From DATDOO01 sp035293245 (GTDB lineage Bacteria; Pseudomonadota; Gammaproteobacteria; Methylococcales; Methylococcaceae), in assembly GCA_035293245.1 (NCBI GenBank), contig DATDOO010000177.1, positions 1 through 16,382 of the forward strand: a DNA stretch of 16,382 nucleotides, given 5' to 3'. Both the position numbers and the translations under genes were made by a program. Every line of letters begins with the position of its first letter. Within the stretch, counting starts at the first letter, position 1. Under the pieces are notes generated by a model. That model was not told the DNA's origin and did not search any database. It saw only the letters and a program-made list of their open reading frames with translations. Positions 8,054 through 14,953 of the stretch are shown one piece after another.

Positions 8054-8677
8054 TCACTGGGCCGGCTTGGCCGGCGCGCCGAAATCCACCGTCGGCGGCT
8101 TGGCGATAGCCTGCTCATTCTCCACCGTGAAAGTCGGCTTGGTCTGGTAACCGAACAGCTTGGCGGTGAAATTGGAGGGGAAACGGCGCACGGTGAGGTT
8201 GTAGTCCTTCACCGCCTCGATATAGCGGTTGCGGGCCACCGCGATGCGGTTTTCCGTGCCCTCGACCTGCGCCTGCAGGTCGCGGAACACCGTGTCGGCC
8301 TTGAGTTGGGGATAGTTTTCCGCCACCGCCAGCAAGCGCGACAAGGCGCCGCGCAATTCCTGCTGGGCAGCGATGAAACGCTTGAAGGCCTGCTCGTCGT
8401 TGACCAGTTCCGGCGTCGCCTGCATGGAGCCGACGCGGGAACGGGCCGCGGCCACGTTTTCCAGAATCTCCCGCTCGTGGCCGGCGTAGCCTTTCACCAC
8501 ATTGACGAGATTGGGCACCAGGTCGGCGCGCCGCTGATACTGGTTGACCACTTCCGCCCAACTGGCGGTGATTTGCTCGTCCGTTTCCTGCAAGGTGTTA
8601 TAGCCGCAGCCCGTCAGTTGCAGGCACAGGGCCAACAGCCCAGCCGCACTCAGGAATCGCCATCGCCGTCCGGTCAT
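8054..8677 (-). CDS. lemA: LemA family lipoprotein
   Basis: This lipoprotein of 207 residues starts with a basic n-region, a hydrophobic core and a lipobox (LTGC, lipidated Cys24), so it should be anchored in the membrane with the domain in the periplasm. The LemA signature follows: ITASWAEVVNQYQRRADLVPNLVNVVKGYAG, then helical segments including LSRLLAVAENYPQLKADTVF and GTENRIAVARNRYIEAVKDYN, and the terminal VRRFPSNFTAKLFGY. The whole four-helix-bundle domain is present at normal length. The ATG at 8677 is preceded by GGAG at 8 bases, and upstream in-frame codons to 8755 lack signal-peptide character. It is the first gene of a cluster with the TPM protein 3 bases downstream. The molecular role of LemA is poorly known. 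Confidence 0.95.
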   Translation of the reverse strand: MTGRRWRFLSAAGLLALCLQLTGCGYNTLQETDEQITASWAEVVNQYQRRADLVPNLVNVVKGYAGHEREILENVAAARSRVGSMQATPELVNDEQAFKRFIAAQQELRGALSRLLAVAENYPQLKADTVFRDLQAQVEGTENRIAVARNRYIEAVKDYNLTVRRFPSNFTAKLFGYQTKPTFTVENEQAIAKPPTVDFGAPAKPAQ

Positions 8678-8818
8678 GATGTTCTCCGCTCGTTGGTACC
8701 AAGGCCGTGGGGATGGCGTTAACTTCGCACAAAACGGCCGGGCGCAAAAGGGCACAGCCCAGGTTTTAGAAAGAACCGGCTGCTCCCGTGCGGCGGCGGG
8801 TTGGTTCGTGGGAAAGCG

Positions 8819-8843
8819 GAGTGACCGCTAGCGAGCGTCACTC
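8819..8843. repeat. Inverted repeat (7-bp arms) at the 3' end of the exported-protein gene
   Basis: GAGTGAC (8819-8825) and GTCACTC (8837-8843) are perfect inverted arms around an 11-base spacer holding the palindrome CGCTAGCG. It overlaps the last bases of the minus-strand gene ending at 8842. On the minus strand it would form a hairpin directly after the stop codon, but no T-run follows. It may be a weak terminator, an mRNA-stabilising hairpin or a binding site near the lemA promoter region. Confidence 0.5.
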
Positions 8844-9423
8844 ACGGCAACGGCGGTGCACCGAGGTTGCGGCGCGCGTAGTTTATGGCGTCTTGCCAAG
8901 AGGCGCAGCCACGCATGCGAACCGTCTGGGGATGGATGTTTCCGAGATACGCCGTAGTGTTGTTTCGCCACGTGCGAACTTCGTTAAGACGCTGTTCGAG
9001 CGCGGTCGGTGCCACTCTCGCCGCGCGGGCGTTTGCGATGCCGTTCAAGAGGTCTTGTTCCTCGCGTGCGCTGCGCTCAATTCCGGCGACGAGCTCGGGA
9101 AACAGATCGTTTGCGGTCACCACGACCTGGAATTCGGCATTCGCACATTCCGGTGACGCACTCGGCGCGACAACGGCTGGCGCCGTCGACGGCGGCGCAC
9201 TGGGCGCACTGTACGCGGGCTGTGGAACGGTGGGCGAAGGCGCCGCGTCAGGTGCACCAGCACAGTCGTCGTTATACACAGACGCGTACGGGTCGTTGCA
9301 GCGGTTGTCGGGACGACCCCGGCCTTCGCTCCACGCACCCGAACCGGATTCGGCAAGGACGGTGTTGGCGGAAGCGAGCACAAGCGCGAACGTGGTGAGA
9401 ACAATCCGGCCGAATGGTTTCAT
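8842..9423 (-). CDS. Small exported protein of unknown function
   Basis: This protein of 193 residues has a clear Sec signal peptide (MKPFGRIVLTTFALVLASAN, cleavage likely after VLA at 24). The mature part has three sections. Residues 25-57 carry two Cys (NRCNDPYASVYNDDC). A Pro/Ala/Ser-rich linker covers 58-91. A helical C-terminal region holds Cys93 and Cys173 (RGCASWQDAINYARRN), with RSAREEQDLLNGIANARAAR and EQRLNEVRTWRNNTTAYLG in between. Four Cys would allow two disulfides in the periplasm. I do not recognise the family. The ATG at 9423 was chosen for the signal peptide, although the frame is open to 9525. No strong ribosome site is visible. It is separated from lemA by 164 bases, so probably not in the same operon. 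Confidence 0.75.
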   Translation of the reverse strand: MKPFGRIVLTTFALVLASANTVLAESGSGAWSEGRGRPDNRCNDPYASVYNDDCAGAPDAAPSPTVPQPAYSAPSAPPSTAPAVVAPSASPECANAEFQVVVTANDLFPELVAGIERSAREEQDLLNGIANARAARVAPTALEQRLNEVRTWRNNTTAYLGNIHPQTVRMRGCASWQDAINYARRNLGAPPLP

Positions 9424-9736
9424 GGCGACTGCCTGGGGCTTGGTGGCTGCATGGCGTCTAGCGGACGTCACCGCCACTAAGCGCACGATTTGGTGTCGAC
9501 CGCAACCTAGCACAGTTCCTGGCATTTTTCACCCGCCTGCCAGCTTTCTGCCGGACATCTTTCGGGTCTTGTTCCGTCGCCAGCCTCGCCAATCCGCTAG
9601 CCGAAGGTCCAGACCGCGGTGCGGTCCGGGATGCTCGCCGAATCGGCAAGACCGCAAATCGCTGATAGCGCATCCGATCCCCTAAGCGTTACTCCACCTG
9701 CTCGTCCGAGGGGTTGGATGCCAGAATTACACAGAC
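9424..9736. other. Region without a recognised gene, downstream of tRNA-Arg
   Basis: About 310 bases lie between the exported-protein gene and the tRNA terminator. Short open frames occur on both strands but none shows a ribosome site or protein-like composition. A small hairpin is visible at 9612-9626 (GACCGC, loop GGT, GCGGTC), with further mismatched pairing on both sides. A second one lies near 9637-9648 (GCCGA/TCGGC). Neither has a T-run. The promoter of the exported protein must lie here, but I cannot place it. Confidence 0.4.
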
Positions 9737-9775
9737 AACAAAAAAGCCCTACTGGCAGATACAGGAAGGCTTTGA
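9737..9775 (-). terminator. Rho-independent terminator of tRNA-Arg
   Basis: On the minus strand, just downstream of the tRNA, AAAGCC pairs with GGCTTT across a loop of about 20 bases with partial inner pairing. A run of six T follows the 3' arm. Position and orientation fit termination of the tRNA transcript. Confidence 0.7.
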
Positions 9776-9781
9776 CATGCA

Positions 9782-9858
9782 TGGCGCCCCGGAGACGATT
9801 TGAACGTCCGACCTTCCCCTTAGGAGGGGGATGCTCTATCCTGCTGAGCTACCGGGGC
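9782..9858 (-). tRNA. tRNA-Arg (anticodon CCU)
   Basis: A full cloverleaf can be drawn on the minus strand. The acceptor stem is GCCCCGG with CCGGGGC. The D arm is GCTC-AGCAGGATA-GAGC. The anticodon stem is TCCCC/GGGGA with loop CTCCTAA, giving anticodon CCT that reads the Arg codon AGG. The T arm is GGACG-TTCAAAT-CGTCT, with one wobble pair. The discriminator is G and the 3' CCA is encoded. Length is 77 nt with CCA. A -10 box lies upstream and a terminator downstream, so it appears to be a single-gene transcript. AGG is a rare codon in GC-rich genomes, and tRNA-Arg genes of this kind are frequent integration sites, but no integrase or repeated 3' end is seen here. Confidence 0.97.
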
Positions 9859-9872
9859 TGATGGAACAAGGA

Positions 9873-9905
9873 ATTATCCATGATCGGGCCGCGGAGCGTA
9901 AGGGA
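9873..9905 (-). promoter_or_regulatory. Likely sigma70 promoter of tRNA-Arg
   Basis: On the minus strand, GATAAT (9873-9878) matches the -10 consensus in five of six bases and lies 14 bases ahead of the tRNA 5' end. About 18 bases further upstream is CTTACG, which matches the -35 box in only three of six. The -10 box is the main support. The start of transcription would be a few bases before the tRNA. Confidence 0.5.
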
Positions 9906-9982
9906 AATCGTTCAGGAAGCCGGTCATCTTTCCGAAACGGAGTTTTGAACCCAACGCGACTTCGCAAGGTAAGCGCCGCGGG

Positions 9983-11296
9983 TCAGTGCAAGACAAAGTC
10001 GGCGTAAAACTGGTCGGCCAGCTGGGGTGACAGCGTCGTCAACTGGCGATAGACCTCCTGGACCTGGGTGTCTTGGCCCGTGATTTTGTAATCGATGCCC
10101 AGGTAGAACCACGCCATGGCAAACTCCGGATTGACGCGCAGCGCCTGACGGTAGGCGTCGATGGCTTGGGTGAACTGGCCCGATTGGTCGTAAGCGAAGC
10201 CCAGATTGTTCCACGCCACGGCGAGTTCCGGATTGACGCGCAGCGCCTGCCGGTAGGCGTCAATGGCTTGGGCGGCCTGACCTGATTTGAAGTAAGCGAA
10301 GCCCAGATTGTTCCACGCCACGGCATACTCCGGATTGACGCGCAACGCCTGCCGAAGGGCGTCGATGGCCTGGGCAAACTGGCCTGATTTGGCATATGCG
10401 TCGCCCAGGTTGCTCCACGCCACGGCATCCTCCGGATTGACGCGCAGGGCCTGCCGGTAGGCGTTGATGGCCTGGGCAAACTGGCCTGATTGGACATAAG
10501 CGATGCCTTGGTTGCTCCACGCCTCGGCATACTCCGGATTGACGCGCAGCGTCTGCCGAAAGGCGTCAATGGCTTGGGTGAACTGACCTGATTGGAAGTA
10601 AGCTTTGCCCAGGTTGCTCCACGCATCGGCAAACTCCGGATTGACGCGCAGCGCCTGCCGCGAGGCGTCGATGGCCTGGGTGAACTGGCCTGATTGGAGG
10701 TAAGCGGCGCCCAGGTTGCGCCACGCACCGGCATCCTCCGGAGTGACGCGCAGCGCCTGCCGAAAGGCGTCGATGGCTTGGGCTGCCTGGCCTGATTGGA
10801 CGTAAGCGAGGCCCAGGTTGTTCCAGGCCATGGCGAGTTCCGGATTGACGCGCAGCGCCTGCAGAAAGGCGTCGATGGCCGGGGCGAACTGGCCTGATTG
10901 GACGTAAGCGGCGCCCAGATTGCTCCACGCCACGGCATCCTCCGGACTGACGCGCAGCGCCTGCCGGTAGGCGTCGATGGCCTGGGCAAACTGGCCTGAT
11001 TGGCCGTAAGCAACACCCAGGTTGTACCACGCTGGAGCGCTCGCGGGCCGCGCCTGTGTCCAGCGCCGGACGTGATCGAGCAAGGCGGGCCAATCCTTTT
11101 GTTCCTCCAGCGCCAGGGCGCGGTTCATCCACTCCACCTCGCTTGCGCCGTCGTTCGCCTGTTCTTGATGGCGTTGGGCCAACTCGGCGATCCATTCAAC
11201 CGGAACGGCAAAGTTGAGTTGCTGGCCGTCCTTCAGGTAGAAGGTCGTCAGGCCGATCAGCAGAATTGCCGAGGAAATCAGTAAACGGCGGCGCAT
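9983..11296 (-). CDS. Membrane-anchored TPR protein with ten tandem repeats
   Basis: This protein has 437 residues. Residues 4-20 (RLLISSAILLIGLTTFY) form a single N-terminal membrane anchor or uncleaved signal. A helical spacer follows to residue 88. Residues 89-428 are ten consecutive TPR units of exactly 34 residues, of the type AWNNLGFAYDQSGQFTQAID followed by AYRQALRVNPE. Repeats 1-9 differ at only a few positions. The tenth (AWFYLGIDYKITGQDTQVQE) is diverged and caps the array. The end QFYADFVLH is short. TPR superhelices bind other proteins, so this is probably a periplasm-facing scaffold. The ATG has AAGGAG 8 bases upstream. No neighbouring gene hints at the partner. The repeat homogeneity suggests recent expansion or gene conversion. 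Confidence 0.93.
   Translation of the reverse strand: MRRRLLISSAILLIGLTTFYLKDGQQLNFAVPVEWIAELAQRHQEQANDGASEVEWMNRALALEEQKDWPALLDHVRRWTQARPASAPAWYNLGVAYGQSGQFAQAIDAYRQALRVSPEDAVAWSNLGAAYVQSGQFAPAIDAFLQALRVNPELAMAWNNLGLAYVQSGQAAQAIDAFRQALRVTPEDAGAWRNLGAAYLQSGQFTQAIDASRQALRVNPEFADAWSNLGKAYFQSGQFTQAIDAFRQTLRVNPEYAEAWSNQGIAYVQSGQFAQAINAYRQALRVNPEDAVAWSNLGDAYAKSGQFAQAIDALRQALRVNPEYAVAWNNLGFAYFKSGQAAQAIDAYRQALRVNPELAVAWNNLGFAYDQSGQFTQAIDAYRQALRVNPEFAMAWFYLGIDYKITGQDTQVQEVYRQLTTLSPQLADQFYADFVLH
10013..11032 (-). repeat. 102-bp tandem repeat array coding for TPR units
   Basis: Ten head-to-tail units of 102 bases coincide with the 34-residue TPR units of the gene at 9983-11296. Core stretches such as GGATTGACGCGCAGCGCCTG recur almost unchanged in most units. 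Differences concentrate at codons for residues 3, 7, 10 and the last few of each repeat. Other frames stay open across the array only because of the periodicity. Confidence 0.92.
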
Positions 11297-11466
11297 GGTT
11301 TCACTCCTTTGTCGCGACTGTCGGCCACAACGCCAGCTAAGGCTGTGGGACTCCCGGACTCATTCTTTCACCAACAGGGAGAATCATCCACCCCCACCAA
11401 TCGGCGCGGATTCGCCACATTGCTCCCAGCGCGATCATTGAGTAATACGGGGACGCGTAACACAGG
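11297..11466. other. Gap upstream of the TPR gene
   Basis: Non-coding by inspection. It holds the TPR gene's ribosome site (AAGGAG just before 11296) and presumably its promoter, which I cannot locate. A GGGGAC-type motif (GGGGACGCGTAACACAGGGAC) starts at about 11449 at its right end. Confidence 0.4.
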
Positions 11467-11570
11467 GACGAATTTATTTTTCCTCACCACCCTTGCCGCC
11501 GAGGTAGGCCACCAAATCGTCCAGCGTGACCAACTTTGAAACGGAAAGGGGACGGATTTAATTTTGTGCC
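11465..11570. repeat. REP-like GGGAC/AT-rich motifs in direct repeat
   Basis: Two related motifs lie 84 bases apart: GGGACGAATTTATTTTT at 11465-11481 and GGGACGGATTTAATTTT at 11549-11565. A third, shorter GGGGACG sits at about 11449. GGGAC-type motifs of this shape resemble REP-like repeats scattered in many proteobacterial genomes. That link is from general knowledge and not proven here. The two main copies are part of a longer diverged duplication that includes ACP coding sequence. Confidence 0.5.
11474..11539 (-). pseudogene. Remnant of a second acyl carrier protein C-terminus
   Basis: On the minus strand this reads SKLVTLDDLVAYLGGKGGEE then K and a TAA stop. It aligns with the last residues of the intact ACP just upstream (ARLVTLNDVVGYLAVRAAQN). 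The two copies are offset by 81 bases and lie in the same reading frame. Reading through the ACP stop would give IRPLSVSKLVTLDDLVAYLG. The remnant has no start and no Ser site, so it cannot act alone. It is a diverged tandem duplication of the gene's 3' end, or the original end of the gene with a new end inserted before it. Confidence 0.65.
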
Positions 11571-11809
11571 GCCCTCACCGCCAGATAACCCACCACGTCA
11601 TTCAGGGTAACAAGCCTGGCATAGTCCGCTTCGGGAATCTCCACCCGCAGCTTCTGATGCAGGCGGACCAGGAATGTCAGCCAGTCCATGGAATCCAGGT
11701 CCACCTGCTGGCGCAGGGGGCGATCCGGGCGCAGTTCGCTTTCCTCCACCTCGGGGGCGATGGCCTGGAGGGTGGTCAAAACAACTTGGCGGATTTCAGC
11801 TTCGGTCAT
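11558..11809 (-). CDS. Acyl carrier protein of the dehydrogenase operon
   Basis: This small acidic helical protein of 83 residues shows the ACP fold. Ser40 in VDLDSMDWLTFLV is the predicted 4'-phosphopantetheine attachment site (DSM in place of the common DSL). Helix 1 is TEAEIRQVVLTTLQAIAPEV, and the last helix is LNDVVGYLAVRAAQN. It is not the usual fatty-acid acpP, which has a different sequence and sits with fab genes. The ATG at 11809 overlaps the E2 stop (ATGA) with GAGGAG about 9 bases ahead. It is the last gene of the operon, so it is presumably made together with the E1/E2 enzymes. It may accept an acyl group formed by the complex or by the acyl-CoA synthetase. This is an inference from context. 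Confidence 0.92.
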   Translation of the reverse strand: MTEAEIRQVVLTTLQAIAPEVEESELRPDRPLRQQVDLDSMDWLTFLVRLHQKLRVEIPEADYARLVTLNDVVGYLAVRAAQN

Positions 11810-12966
11810 CGGCTCAACTCCTCGGGGCATTGCAAAAGGTCGCGCAGTTCGACCAGGAACAGGGCTCCGCGGTGGCCGTCGGAGACGCGGTGGTCGGCCG
11901 ACAAACTGGCGGTCACGGCCGGAATGACCTTGAGGCCGCCGTTTTCCGCCCAGGGCCGCTCGGTGATGCGGCCAAAGCCCACCAGTGCCACCTGGGGCGG
12001 ATAGATGACGCCGAACACTTGCTCCGTGCCCTGGTCACCCAGGTTGGTGACGGTAATGGTGGGTTCGGACATCTCGGAGCTTCTCAGGGAACCCGCGCGG
12101 CAGCGCTGCACCAGGTCCATGAGTTCCTGCATGAGCCGGGTCAGCGGCTTGCCACCGGCGTCGAGGAGCGCCGGGGCGATGAGGCCGCCCTGGCGCAGGG
12201 AAATGGCCACGCCCAGATGCACCTTCTCTGCCGGCTGAAAGGCGCCGTCGCGGAAGAAGCCGTTGAGTTCCGGATAGCGCTGCAGGCCGACCGCCACGGC
12301 CTTGAGCAGCAGGACCGCCGGCAACAGGCGCTCGGTCATGGGGCGTTGGGCATTCTCCTGGGCCAGCCAGGCCAGGGCGGCAGCCATGGGGATGGTTTCG
12401 GCCACGTAGTAATGGGGAATCTCCCGCTTGGAGCGCGCCATGGCGGCGGCGATGGCCTTGCGCATCTCGGCGGACTTGTCGGCAGGCTTCGCGACGGATT
12501 TGGCTTTGGCCGCCAGTTCCACGTCCTGGAGGGTCACCGTGCCGTGCGGACCGGTGCCAATGATCGCGTCGATATCGATGCCCTGTTCCAGCGCGTGCTT
12601 GCGGGCCGCCGGGGAGGCCATGCGGCGCGCGGCCGCCGCCGCGGCCGGCACACCCGCCATTGACGGTGGAGCCGCCGGTTTCGGCGCCTCGGCTACGGCG
12701 GGAACGGGGCGGGCGGCCCCCGGCGACTCGCCGGGCTGGAGGAAGGTTGCCAGCACCGTCCCCACCGGAATCCGCTCGCCGGGCGCGACGAGCAACTCGG
12801 CCACGCTGCCTTCCTGCCAGCTTTCCACGTCCACCGCCGCCTTGCTGGTGTCGACCACGGCAACCACCTGGCCTTTCTTCACCGGGTCGCCGGGCTTGAT
12901 TTTCCACTCCAGCAACACGCCCTCGTCCATGTCGGCGCCCAGGGAGGGCAGCTTGAATTCGATCAT
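11806..12966 (-). CDS. Dihydrolipoamide acyltransferase (E2) of a 2-oxoacid dehydrogenase complex
   Basis: This E2 core of 386 residues moves an acyl group from lipoamide to an acceptor, normally CoA. It has one N-terminal lipoyl domain (IEFKLPSLGADMDEGVLLEW) with Lys42 in VVDTSKAAVDVES. The usual motif is ETDKA, so this is a variant. A Pro/Ala-rich linker covers about 80-114. A peripheral-subunit-binding domain follows (MASPAARKHALEQGIDIDAI, ending TGPHGTVTLQDVE). The catalytic domain starts near 165 and includes the active-site ADHRVSDGHRGALFL with the catalytic His and Asp-Gly. Length is near the short end for the family, with a single lipoyl domain. The ATG overlaps the E1 beta stop (ATGA) and AAAGGG lies upstream. 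The exact substrate (pyruvate, acetoin or a branched acid) cannot be read. Confidence 0.95.
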   Translation of the reverse strand: MIEFKLPSLGADMDEGVLLEWKIKPGDPVKKGQVVAVVDTSKAAVDVESWQEGSVAELLVAPGERIPVGTVLATFLQPGESPGAARPVPAVAEAPKPAAPPSMAGVPAAAAAARRMASPAARKHALEQGIDIDAIIGTGPHGTVTLQDVELAAKAKSVAKPADKSAEMRKAIAAAMARSKREIPHYYVAETIPMAAALAWLAQENAQRPMTERLLPAVLLLKAVAVGLQRYPELNGFFRDGAFQPAEKVHLGVAISLRQGGLIAPALLDAGGKPLTRLMQELMDLVQRCRAGSLRSSEMSEPTITVTNLGDQGTEQVFGVIYPPQVALVGFGRITERPWAENGGLKVIPAVTASLSADHRVSDGHRGALFLVELRDLLQCPEELSR

Positions 12967-13937
12967 GGGAAGAACCCTTTCACCGCGGCGACGATCTTGT
13001 CGGCCTGGGGCAGGGCGGCGTCTTCCATGTGCTTGGCATAGGGGATGGGCACTTCCGCCGAGCACACCCGCACCAGGGGCGCATCCAGTTCGTAGAAAGC
13101 CTGTTCGACGATGCGCGCCATGATCTCCGAGGCCAGGCCGACACCGTGCCAACCCTCGTCCACGATCACGACGCGCCGGCACCTGGCGACCGAGGCCATG
13201 ATGGTCGCGTCGTCCAGGGGCCGCAGCACGCGCAGGTCCACCACCTCGGCGGCAATGCCCTCCGCCGCCAGCGTCTCGGCCGCCTGCAGCGCCTTGAACA
13301 GCGACCCGCCGTAGGTGACGATGGCCACATCCCTGCCTTCGCGCCGCACCTTTGCGGAACGGATGTCCACGCCCGCCACGTCGGGCAGATCGCCTTCCAG
13401 GTTGTAGAGTCCCGCGTGCTCGAAAATCACCACCGGGTCCGGGTCGGCCAGGGCCGGCGCCAGCATATGGCGCGCGTCCTCGACGGTGGCCGGCGCCAGC
13501 ACCTTGATGCCGGGAATGCCGGCATACCAGCCTTCGAAGCTGTGGGAATGCTGGGCGGCCACCTGGCGGCCGGCGCCGGTGGCCATGCGGACAACCAGCG
13601 GCACGGAAAACTGGCCGCCGGACATGTGGCGGTACAGCGCCGCCGTGTTGACGATCTGGTCCAGGGCCAGCAGGCTGAAGTTCACCGTCATGATCTCGAC
13701 GATGGGTCGCATGCCGCCCAATGCCGCACCGATGCCGGCGCCGGTGAAGCCGAGTTCCGAGAGCGGCGTGTCGCGGATGCGCTCCGGACCGAACTCCTCC
13801 AGCAGGCCCTTGGACACCGCGTAAGTGCCGCCGTAGCGGCCCACGTCCTCGCCCATGAGGAAGACGCGCGGGTCGCTGGCCAGGGCTTCCCGCAAGGCCT
13901 CGCGCAGGGCCTCCCGGTAAGTGATCCGGCGGCTCAC
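12963..13937 (-). CDS. 2-oxoacid dehydrogenase E1 component, beta subunit
   Basis: With E1 alpha this forms the thiamine-diphosphate-dependent decarboxylase of a pyruvate/acetoin/branched-chain type complex. It has 324 residues. It shows the transketolase-type pyrimidine-binding domain with FLMGEDVGRYGGTYAVSKGL (Glu30), TPLSELGFTGAGIGAALGGM (Glu61) and QHSHSFEGWYAGIPGIKVLA (His130, His132). The C-terminal transketolase domain follows (VAIVTYGGSLFKALQAAETL, DLRVLRPLDDATIMASVARC). GTG at 13937 is the start: it overlaps the E1 alpha stop (GTGA), has GGAG 10 bases upstream, and is followed by SRRITYREALREAL, the normal N-terminus. The frame is open further upstream but that part has no protein-like character. 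Confidence 0.95.
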   Translation of the reverse strand: MSRRITYREALREALREALASDPRVFLMGEDVGRYGGTYAVSKGLLEEFGPERIRDTPLSELGFTGAGIGAALGGMRPIVEIMTVNFSLLALDQIVNTAALYRHMSGGQFSVPLVVRMATGAGRQVAAQHSHSFEGWYAGIPGIKVLAPATVEDARHMLAPALADPDPVVIFEHAGLYNLEGDLPDVAGVDIRSAKVRREGRDVAIVTYGGSLFKALQAAETLAAEGIAAEVVDLRVLRPLDDATIMASVARCRRVVIVDEGWHGVGLASEIMARIVEQAFYELDAPLVRVCSAEVPIPYAKHMEDAALPQADKIVAAVKGFFP

Positions 13938-14949
13938 GGCGCAGCCTCCGGCGTATGAACGTCCCGGAGCAAGTCCTCGACCGACTCCCAGCTTCCCGCC
14001 TCGGCAAAATCCACGGCCCGCGCCACTTCGGCCTGCGCTTCCGCGTCGAGGGCGAGGAACTCCTCCTCGGTCAGCTTGCCTTCGGCTTTCAGGCGCGCCG
14101 TGAAGGTGTGAATGGGACCGCGGGTCCTCCAGGCTTCGACCTCGGCCTTCTGCCGATACAGCTCGGCGTCGAACATGGAGTGGGCACGGAAACGGTAAGT
14201 ACGGAATTCCAGGAAGCGCGGACCTTCCCCGCCGCGCACCCGCGCCACGGCGGATTTGGTGGCTTCGTGCACCGCCACCACATCCATGCCATCCGCCGCC
14301 TGCGCCGGCAGGCCGTAAGACGCCGCCTTGAGACACAGGTCGGTCTGGGCCTCGTGGCGCTCCAGGGCCGTGCCCATGGCGTACAGGTTGTTCTCGCAGC
14401 AGAACAGAACCGGCAGTTTCCACAATGCCGCGAGGTTGAGGGATTCGTGAAATGCACCTTCCGCCACCGCTCCGTCGCCAAAAAAGCAGGCCGTGACGCG
14501 GCTTTCCCCCTGCATCTTTGCCGCCAATGCCAGCCCCACCGCCAGGGGCAGGCCACCGCCGACGATGGCGTTGCCGCCGTACAGCCGGGTCCTGGCGTCG
14601 AACAGGTGCATGGAACCGCCCCGCCCGCGGGCGCACCCCTCGCGCTTGCCGTACATCTCGGCCATCAAGACCCCCATATCCAGGCCGCGCACCAAGGCGT
14701 GGCCGTGCTCCCGGTAGGTGGCGACCAGGTTGTCTTCCGGCGCCAGGGCGTGCAGCGCGCCGACGCCCACCGCTTCTTCGCCGATATACAGGTGCAGGAA
14801 ACCGCGAATCTTGCCGGCGCCGTACAATTCGGCGGATTTCTCCTCCAGATGGCGGATGCGCAGCATGTCGTGCAATAGCTTGAGCGCGAAGGGCTTGTCG
14901 TAGGGGACCGGGCCGCTGGGAGGCGGCGGGGCGGGATGGTCGATGGCGT

Positions 14950-14953
<4 letters not shown>
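13934..14953 (-). CDS. 2-oxoacid dehydrogenase E1 component, alpha subunit
   Basis: This thiamine-diphosphate-binding subunit of 339 residues decarboxylates the 2-oxoacid with E1 beta. After a proline-rich start (PAPPPPSGPVPYDK) come LLHDMLRIRHLEEKSAELYG, IRGFLHLYIGEEAVGVGALH and DNLVATYREHGHALVRGLDM. The ThDP motif is GDGAVAEGAFHESLNLAALW (159-178), ending in CENNLYAMG with Asn188-189. GSMHLFD and GGNAIVGGGLPLAVGLALA are also family hallmarks. The acetoin-dehydrogenase/pyruvate-dehydrogenase class is clear, but the substrate is not. The ATG at 14953 has GGAGG 7-11 bases upstream and overlaps the acs stop (ATGA). An in-frame extension over acs exists but is not coding for this protein. Confidence 0.95.

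Noticed and set aside
9782..9858. tRNA-Arg as an attachment site of an integrated island
   Set aside because: No integrase, no repeat of the tRNA 3' end and no change in composition was found on either side.
9619..9861. Small plus-strand frame across the tRNA region
   Set aside because: It runs through the tRNA and its terminator on the opposite strand and has no ribosome site.
10013..11032. Regularly spaced repeats that could suggest a CRISPR or satellite array
   Set aside because: The period is exactly 102 bases, in frame, and encodes canonical 34-residue TPR units. There are no unique spacers.
11806..14007. Long frame extending E2 upstream through E1 beta
   Set aside because: The lipoyl domain begins at the ATG at 12966. 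The rest is low-complexity reading of another gene.
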